The notes under the pieces are model-generated. The model made no database searches and was not told the DNA's origin. It saw only the letters and a list, made by a program, of their open reading frames with translations. 12,359 bases of DNA from an uncultured Collinsella sp. Its GTDB lineage: Bacteria > Actinomycetota > Coriobacteriia > Coriobacteriales > Coriobacteriaceae. This document shows, one piece after another, positions 7,690-12,359 of the stretch (position 1 is the stretch's first letter; the number at the start of each line of letters is the position of its first letter). The position numbers and the translations under genes were made by a program. The stretch is taken from assembly GCA_937981515.1 (NCBI GenBank), contig CALJNY010000260.1:1-12359 (forward strand), read 5' to 3'.

Positions 7690-8613
7690 ATGCTCATTGC
7701 ATTGCAGGGCGCCGTTTCCCAGGGTGTGCTCTGGGGCATTATGGTGCTTGGCGTGTTTATCACGTTCCGCCTGCTCGACATCCCCGATATGACCTGCGAC
7801 GGCAGCTTTGCCCTCGGCGGCTGCGTTTGCGCCGTGCTCATTGTCAACAATAACGTCGACCCCTTGATCGCCGTGCTGGCCGGCATGTGCGCCGGTGCCA
7901 TCGCCGGCGCCGTCACGGGCATCTTGACCACCGTCTTTGAGATTCCCGCAATCCTCGCCGGAATCCTTACGCAGATCAGTCTGTGGTCCATCAACCTGCG
8001 CATCATGGGCAAATCCAACACGCCCATCCTTGCCAAGGGCACTATCTTCTCATCCGTCAGTAACATGACGGGCCTGCCGCAGTCCACTGTTGCCATTATC
8101 CTGGGCATTGTGCTGGCCGTGGCCATCGTCGCCATCCTGTACTGGTTCTTTGGCACCGAGATCGGCTCGGCGTTGCGTGCCACCGGTAACAACGAGTACA
8201 TGATCCGCGCCCTGGGCGTTAACACCAACACCACCAAGATGATCGCCCTCGTGCTCTCCAACGCCCTTATCGGCCTTTCGGGTGCGCTCATCTGCCAGAG
8301 CCAGAAGTACGCTGACATTGGCATGGGCACCGGCGCCATCGTTATCGGTCTTGCCGCCATCGTCATCGGCGAGGTGCTCGGCCGCCTGCTGCCCGGCGGT
8401 CTCACGCAGTTCTCCGTCCGCCTGGCCTCTACCGTCTTTGGCTCCGTGGTCTACTTCCTCATCCGCGCCATCGTGCTGCAGCTGGGTATGGATGCCAACG
8501 ACATGAAGCTGCTCTCCGCCGTGATCGTTGCCGTGGCCCTGTGCGTGCCCGTGGTTTGGGAGCGCTATAAGCTCCGCAGCTCCTACACGAAGGGGGATGA
8601 GGCAGATGCTTAA
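7690..8613 (+). CDS. ABC transporter permease (COG4120, BPD_transp_2 family)
   Basis: A 307-residue, strongly hydrophobic protein starting at ATG 7690, eight bases after AGGAGG (7676-7681). ATG 7683 is in another frame and leads nowhere. I see about eight to nine membrane segments with the early motif LLDIPDMTCDGSFALGG, characteristic of the permease partner of TrpX-type transporters, and the cytoplasmic loop GSALRATGNNEYMIRALGVN that should contact the ATPase. A basic, hydrophilic tail closes the protein. It would form the membrane channel as a homodimer. Its last eight bases overlap the ATPase start, indicating translational coupling. A TATTAT box (7644-7649) upstream could give a second transcript start. 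Confidence 0.93.
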   Translation: MLIALQGAVSQGVLWGIMVLGVFITFRLLDIPDMTCDGSFALGGCVCAVLIVNNNVDPLIAVLAGMCAGAIAGAVTGILTTVFEIPAILAGILTQISLWSINLRIMGKSNTPILAKGTIFSSVSNMTGLPQSTVAIILGIVLAVAIVAILYWFFGTEIGSALRATGNNEYMIRALGVNTNTTKMIALVLSNALIGLSGALICQSQKYADIGMGTGAIVIGLAAIVIGEVLGRLLPGGLTQFSVRLASTVFGSVVYFLIRAIVLQLGMDANDMKLLSAVIVAVALCVPVVWERYKLRSSYTKGDEADA

Positions 8614-9400
8614 GCTCTCGCACGTCAAAAAGACCTTTAACAAGGGCACCGTCACCGAGAAGCGCGCACTCACCGGCGTCGATCTCACCCTTAACGACGG
8701 CGACTTTGTAACCGTGATCGGCGGCAACGGCGCCGGCAAGTCCACGCTGCTCAACATGATCGCCGGCGTGTATCCGCTCGATTCGGGCGTTATTGAGCTT
8801 GACGGCAACGATATCTCGCGTCTGAGCGAGTCGCAGCGCGCCAAGTACCTGGGCCGAGTGTTCCAGGACCCCATGCGCGGCACCGCAGCCGACATGCAGA
8901 TTGCCGAGAACCTGGCCCTCGCCAAGCGCCGCGGCCAGCGTCGCGGTCTTTCGTGGGGCGTCACCAAGGCCGAGAAGGACGAGTACATTGAGCTGCTCAA
9001 ACGCCTGGACCTTGGTCTGGACACGCGCCTCAACGCCAAGGTCGGCCTGCTCTCGGGCGGCCAGCGCCAGGCACTCACCCTGCTGATGGCCACGCTCACC
9101 AAGCCACGCCTGCTGCTGCTCGACGAGCACACCGCGGCCCTCGACCCCAAGACGGCTTCTAAGGTGCTCAACCTGACCGAGGAGATCGTCGACGAGAACC
9201 ACCTGACCACACTCATGGTCACGCACAACATGAACGACGCCATCCGCCTGGGCAACCGTCTGATCATGATGCACGAGGGCCATGTGATCTACGACGTGGC
9301 CGGCGACGAGAAAAAGTCGCTCACCGTGGCCGACCTGCTGCAGAAGTTCGAGGAGGTCTCGGGCGGCGAGCTCGCCAACGACCGCATGCTGCTGAGCTAA
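8606..9400 (+). CDS. ABC transporter ATP-binding protein (COG1101 family)
   Basis: A 264-residue ATPase. I chose ATG 8606, which overlaps the permease stop by eight bases and follows AGGGGG (8591-8596); earlier in-frame starts would lie deep in the permease. All nucleotide-binding motifs are intact: Walker A GGNGAGKST (39-47), Q-loop VFQDPMRG, signature LSGGQ (149-153), Walker B LLLLDE with D173 and E174, D-loop ALDP, and H-loop with H207. After the Q-loop the segment GTAADMQIAENLALAKRRG is typical of the ATPases paired with TrpX-type permeases. It powers import of the ligand bound by the upstream lipoprotein. The gene ends directly before two hairpins that probably terminate the operon. Confidence 0.95.
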   Translation: MLKLSHVKKTFNKGTVTEKRALTGVDLTLNDGDFVTVIGGNGAGKSTLLNMIAGVYPLDSGVIELDGNDISRLSESQRAKYLGRVFQDPMRGTAADMQIAENLALAKRRGQRRGLSWGVTKAEKDEYIELLKRLDLGLDTRLNAKVGLLSGGQRQALTLLMATLTKPRLLLLDEHTAALDPKTASKVLNLTEEIVDENHLTTLMVTHNMNDAIRLGNRLIMMHEGHVIYDVAGDEKKSLTVADLLQKFEEVSGGELANDRMLLS

Positions 9401-9402
9401 AA

Positions 9403-9435
9403 CCTGCCAATAAGGGACAGGTTTATTTTGGCAGG
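9403..9435 (+). terminator. Hairpin with GGGACAGG core, first of three
   Basis: CCTGCCAA (9403-9410) pairs perfectly with TTGGCAGG (9428-9435). Inside, TAA (9411-9413) can pair with TTA (9423-9425), leaving GGGACAGGT as the loop. It starts two bases after the ATPase stop codon. There is only a short T-run after it, so it may be a weak terminator, and its role could be structural. It shares its loop with the next hairpin and with that at 10445-10483. Confidence 0.5.
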
Positions 9436-9454
9436 CTTTATCTGCGCAAACGTC

Positions 9455-9494
9455 AAAACCGCCGCAAAGGGACAGGCACCTTTGCGGCGGTTTT
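9455..9494. terminator. Perfect 16-bp hairpin with GGGACAGG core, second of three
   Basis: AAAACCGCCGCAAAGG (9455-9470) pairs perfectly with CCTTTGCGGCGGTTTT (9479-9494) around GACAGGCA. The stem ends in A4 on one side and T4 on the other, so it can terminate transcription on both strands. It lies 54 bases after the ATPase stop. Confidence 0.75.
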
Positions 9495-9590
9495 CGCATA
9501 TTATGTCGATAATCCAGCGTCAGCAGGGACCACTGGTCAAGAACTAAGGAAACTGCCTTGAGAAGATCTCTTCCCCGCCGTGCAAACCTT

Positions 9591-9644
9591 ATACCCACCA
9601 AGAAGCCCGTCCGAATTTGATCGGACGGGCTTCTTGGTGGGTAT
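9591..9644. terminator. Perfect 24-bp inverted repeat, probable bidirectional terminator
   Basis: Bases 9591-9614 are the exact reverse complement of 9621-9644, with a six-base loop ATTTGA. The inner part, AAGCCCGTCCGA and its partner followed by CTTCTT, resembles a common intrinsic terminator; the outer part extends it to a far longer stem than termination needs. The right arm runs into the presumed -10 region of the channel gene. The 96 bases before it (9495-9590) contain only minor dyads (for example GACCACTGGTC at 9528-9538) and no gene I can support. Confidence 0.55.
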
Positions 9645-9647
9645 CAT
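9642..9647 (+). promoter_or_regulatory. Candidate -10 element of the mscS-like gene
   Basis: TATCAT lies 30 bases before the start codon. The best -35 candidate is TTGATC (9617-9622) inside the loop of the 24-bp inverted repeat, but the spacer of 19 is long. Support is the shared context TAnnATGGTT seen before asnS and the BMP-like gene. Confidence 0.3.
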
Positions 9648-9677
9648 GGTTGAACGATCATGAGGAGGTTTCCCTAC

Positions 9678-10445
9678 ATGGAATTGTTTGAGCCAATTCT
9701 TCATTTCCTTGCACAACGATGGGTCCACAACATCATCTGGGCAGGTATCTTGGCTATCGGCACCGCCGTTGCCGCCAAGGTCGCGTCCAAGACCCTGCGC
9801 CACCTGCTTAACCGCGACGATAACCCACTCCCTTCATCCAGCATCTTCATCAACATCGCGCGCGCCGTCATATGGACGATCGGCGGCAGTTTTATCCTCG
9901 ACAACTGCTTTGGCATTAACGCAAACGCTCTCGTCGCCGCACTTGGCGTCGGCGGCATCGCCATCTCGCTCGGCTTTCAGGACACGCTTTCAAACCTCAT
10001 CGGCGGCATGCAGGTGACCTTTATGGGCATCATCAAGCCCGGCGACAATATCGAGGTCGGCGGCGTTTCGGGCGTGGTCCAAGACATCACCTGGCGCCAT
10101 ACGACCATCGAGGACGCCTGCGGGCAGACCATCATCGTCCCCCACTCCAACATCTCCAAGAACACGCTCGTGCACCTCATGCCCTTTGGGCGCGTTGCCG
10201 TGCCCGTCGCGGTCAAGGACACGTCCAAGTGGGCTTCACTGGACGCGCTGGCAGATGAGCTCACCGACGTCACCAAGGCCGCCGTGCTTCCCATCTCGGG
10301 CTTTGACAAGGAGCCCTACGTACTCTTTAGTGAGATCGGCGACTTTGGCATCAAGGGCAAGATCATCTTTATCGTCAGCGACGACAGCACCACCTTTACG
10401 GCAGCCGACGCCTGCATCCGCGCCATCGCCCCCATCATCGCCTAA
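9678..10445 (+). CDS. Small MscS-family mechanosensitive ion channel
   Basis: A 255-residue membrane protein. ATG 9678 is chosen because GAGGAGG (9662-9668) lies nine bases upstream; ATG 9660 overlaps that site. Membrane segments lie at about 18-40 and 60-82, followed by the pore-lining helix ALVAALGVGGIAISLGFQDT (about 82-101), whose alternating Gly/Ala pattern is the hallmark of MscS. Next come the beta-domain motifs GIIKPGDNIEVGGVSGVVQDI and TIIVPHSNISKNTL, and a C-terminal alpha/beta domain. It should form a heptamer in the membrane and release solutes on osmotic downshock. It has the minimal MscS architecture, with two or three helices before the beta domain. It is a single-gene unit framed by hairpins; its TAA overlaps the first base of the following terminator. 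Confidence 0.94.
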   Translation: MELFEPILHFLAQRWVHNIIWAGILAIGTAVAAKVASKTLRHLLNRDDNPLPSSSIFINIARAVIWTIGGSFILDNCFGINANALVAALGVGGIAISLGFQDTLSNLIGGMQVTFMGIIKPGDNIEVGGVSGVVQDITWRHTTIEDACGQTIIVPHSNISKNTLVHLMPFGRVAVPVAVKDTSKWASLDALADELTDVTKAAVLPISGFDKEPYVLFSEIGDFGIKGKIIFIVSDDSTTFTAADACIRAIAPIIA

Positions 10446-10483
10446 AACCACCACAAAGGGGACAGGCACCTTTGTGGTGGTTT
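10445..10483. terminator. Perfect 15-bp hairpin with GGGACAGG core, third of three
   Basis: AAACCACCACAAAGG (10445-10459) pairs perfectly with CCTTTGTGGTGGTTT (10469-10483) around GGACAGGCA. It begins at the last base of the channel gene's stop codon and ends in T3, so it is probably that gene's terminator. Against the hairpin at 9455-9494, the GCCGC and ACCAC stem segments differ but both arms changed together. Confidence 0.75.
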
Positions 10484-10499
10484 CGCATCGTGGTACCAT
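10472..10499 (+). promoter_or_regulatory. Candidate promoter of the ParB-like/BMP gene
   Basis: TTGTGG (10472-10477), inside the right arm of the preceding terminator, and TACCAT (10494-10499) are 16 bases apart. Downstream, a near-palindrome GTTGTTTAAACGAC (10509-10522, core GTTTAAAC) lies close to the presumed start site and could be an operator. Confidence 0.35.
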
Positions 10500-10538
10500 G
10501 GTTATATCGTTGTTTAAACGACTAAGGGAGTAGACACC

Positions 10539-12359
10539 ATGGAAGAGGCCTATCGTCAAGCACGCAAGCGCGGCGAGCAGGGACGCCGTCGCGCCATCAG
10601 CCAAAGCGAGCACCCGTACCTTACGGACCTCGACGGCCTCGTTTCCCAGCTCCCCTTAGGCCAGCGAGAGAGCGTCGGTCTGAGGGACATTCCGCTCGAA
10701 ATGGTCGTCGGCACGGTCACCAAAGGCCGTCAGTCTGCCTTTTCGTGTAACTTTATGCCCCTGCTGCCGTTTAACACCGAGTTCGCCCGCAAGTGGTCCA
10801 ACCTCTACGACATCCAGGTGACCGAGGGCTATCGCGACCCCATCATCGTCACCGAGTTCATGCATCGGTTCTATGTCCAGGAAGGCAACAAGCGCGTCAG
10901 CGTCCTCAAATTCCTGGACGCCCCGACGGTTTCGGCCAAGGTCACCCGTCTCTACCCCGGCAAATGGAACTCCGTCGAAAGCCGCCTGTACGGTGAATTC
11001 TGCGCGTTTTGGCGCGTCTGTCCCCTATACGAGATCGAGTTCTCGCGTGAGGGAAGCTACGAGACGCTCGCCAAGATGCTCGGTCAGAACCTTATCGAAA
11101 AGTGGCCACAGAAAAAGGTCGACTACCTGCGCCACACCTTCCTACTCTTTAAGCGTGCCTACCTTCGCGCGGGCGGCGACCACCTGGACATTACGCCCGC
11201 CGACGCCATGCTCGTCTACCTCAATGTGTACAACCAGGACCGCCTGCTGGATACGCCGACGGATATCGTCGTAAACCGCCTGTGCAAGATGTGGCGCGAG
11301 TTGGTCATTGCCGGCAAAAATGACGAGGACAAGGTCGATCTTGTCGAGGCACCGAGCGTCGATGAGGAAGAGGCGCCCGCCAAGTCCACCTCCGGCGTGT
11401 TCAACTTCTTTATGGGCAAGACCGTTTATTCGGCGGCCAACCCTCTGCGCATCGCCTTTATCCATGAATTCCCCTGTGCATCGTCGAGCTGGGACAGCTT
11501 GCACGACCAAGGGCGTCAGTATCTCGACGAGCACTTTGGCGGCATCGTGCGCACCGAGGCATTCGAGGACTGCCACGATCCGGACGTGTTCTACGCCGCC
11601 GTGGAAACGGCTGTCAAACATGGTGCTAACGTCATCTTCTCGACCTCGCACCGCCTGATGGAATACACGCTCAGGGCTGCCGTTGAGTATCCCCAGGTTC
11701 GGTTCCTCAACTGCTCTATCGGCCTTCCCCACCAAAGCGTCCGTTCGTATTTTGGAAAGATGTACGAGGCTAAATTCCTCCTGGGCGCCCTTGCCGCCAG
11801 CATGGCGGACAACCATCGCATTGGCTACCACGCGTCGGTCTTTGCGTCGGGCGCACTTAGCGAGATCAACGCCTTTGCGATTGGCGCCTCGCTGCTCGAC
11901 CCCCGCGCGCAGGTAATCCTCACCTGGGGCGATGTGCCCGCCGGCGGTCTTGCCGAGGCCATGTGCCGCGAAGGCGTGAGCGTCATGACCGGCGCTGACA
12001 TGTCCAAGTCGCTGGAGGACCCTACGGCCTACGGACTCCACCGCCTGGTCGATGGCAAGGTCGTCGGCATCGCCATGCCGGTATGGAACTGGGGCCGATA
12101 CTACGAGCTTATCGTGCGAAGCCTGCTGCATGGCACCTGGGATGAGACCAGTGACGCCAACCAGGTTCGCGCCGTCAACTACTGGTACGGCATGAGCTCG
12201 GGCGTTATCGACATTCGCTACGCGCCGGGCCTGCCCTATCAGACGCGCAAACTGGTGCAGCTACTCCGCAACGGCATCGTCGAGGGCTCCATCAATCCGT
12301 TTGGCGGTGAGCTCCACAGTCAGAGCGGCGTGGTGCAGATCGAGGGCTTTCCCCCACTG
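10539..12359 (+). CDS. ParB/sulfiredoxin-like domain fused to BMP/PnrA-like substrate-binding domain (partial, C-terminus outside window)
   Basis: Open from ATG 10539 (AAGGGAG at 10524-10530, eight bases upstream) for 607 codons to the window edge. The start is charged (EEAYRQARKRGEQGRRRA), with no signal peptide or lipobox, so the protein should be cytoplasmic. Residues about 50-140 (IPLEMVVGTVTKGRQSAF, DPIIVTEFMHRFYVQEGNKRVSVLKFLD) resemble a ParB/sulfiredoxin-like fold, with EGNKRVSV (115-122) in place of the usual GNHR motif. A helical region and acidic linker follow (about 150-290). Residues 301 onward (LRIAFIHEFPCASSSWD, ANVIFSTSH, SYFGKMYEAKFLLGALAASM, RIGYHASVFASGALSEINAFAIGA) match the BMP/PnrA family, which binds purine nucleosides when exported. 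I recall similar long proteins annotated as BMP-family binding proteins in Clostridia. A role as an intracellular ligand sensor is inference. Confidence 0.82.
   Translation, partial: MEEAYRQARKRGEQGRRRAISQSEHPYLTDLDGLVSQLPLGQRESVGLRDIPLEMVVGTVTKGRQSAFSCNFMPLLPFNTEFARKWSNLYDIQVTEGYRDPIIVTEFMHRFYVQEGNKRVSVLKFLDAPTVSAKVTRLYPGKWNSVESRLYGEFCAFWRVCPLYEIEFSREGSYETLAKMLGQNLIEKWPQKKVDYLRHTFLLFKRAYLRAGGDHLDITPADAMLVYLNVYNQDRLLDTPTDIVVNRLCKMWRELVIAGKNDEDKVDLVEAPSVDEEEAPAKSTSGVFNFFMGKTVYSAANPLRIAFIHEFPCASSSWDSLHDQGRQYLDEHFGGIVRTEAFEDCHDPDVFYAAVETAVKHGANVIFSTSHRLMEYTLRAAVEYPQVRFLNCSIGLPHQSVRSYFGKMYEAKFLLGALAASMADNHRIGYHASVFASGALSEINAFAIGASLLDPRAQVILTWGDVPAGGLAEAMCREGVSVMTGADMSKSLEDPTAYGLHRLVDGKVVGIAMPVWNWGRYYELIVRSLLHGTWDETSDANQVRAVNYWYGMSSGVIDIRYAPGLPYQTRKLVQLLRNGIVEGSINPFGGELHSQSGVVQIEGFPPL

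Noticed and set aside
9495..9590. Possible small RNA gene or SRP RNA between the terminators
   Set aside because: No promoter with acceptable spacing and no conserved SRP tetraloop region could be found; only short dyads are present.

Overview
The window is a GC-rich stretch (coding DNA strongly biased to G/C at third positions, GTG and ATG starts, purine-rich ribosome binding sites) and looks like ordinary chromosome of a gut actinobacterium of the Coriobacteriia, most like Collinsella. That placement rests on protein character, codon use and gene content as I remember them, not on a database search. I see no phage genes, transposase, integrase, tRNA, rRNA or CRISPR array.

Layout. Positions 1-787, minus strand: the 5' part of an alpha/beta-hydrolase (esterase/lipase-like) gene that runs out of the window. 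Divergent from it, 1034-1597: a stand-alone PTS EIIA domain of the glucose type. 1832-3766: a large membrane acyltransferase with a C-terminal SGNH domain, likely modifying a cell-surface polymer. 3903-5306: asnS (asparaginyl-tRNA synthetase), complete in length but broken by an in-frame TAG at codon 117, followed by a strong terminator. 5557-6345: a WYL-domain transcriptional regulator. 6505-9400: a three-gene ABC importer of the TrpX/COG2984 type (lipoprotein, permease, ATPase), with a structured 204-base gap after the lipoprotein gene. 9678-10445: a small MscS-type mechanosensitive channel. 10539 to the window end: a large protein joining a ParB/sulfiredoxin-like N-terminal part to a BMP/PnrA-like substrate-binding domain with no signal peptide.

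Most genes look like separate transcription units. The ABC transporter is the only clear operon: permease and ATPase overlap by 8 bases, and the lipoprotein is linked through the structured gap. Likely promoters can be placed before EIIA, asnS, the lipoprotein, the channel and the BMP-like gene.

The points most worth a second look are (1) the amber codon in asnS, normally essential, with the frame fully preserved on both sides; (2) three hairpins at gene ends (9403-9435, 9455-9494, 10445-10483) that share the unpaired core GGGACAGG while their stems differ and still pair; (3) a perfect 24-bp inverted repeat at 9591-9644 that abuts the start of the channel gene; and (4) the cytoplasmic ParB-like/BMP fusion, which looks like an intracellular ligand sensor rather than a transporter component.
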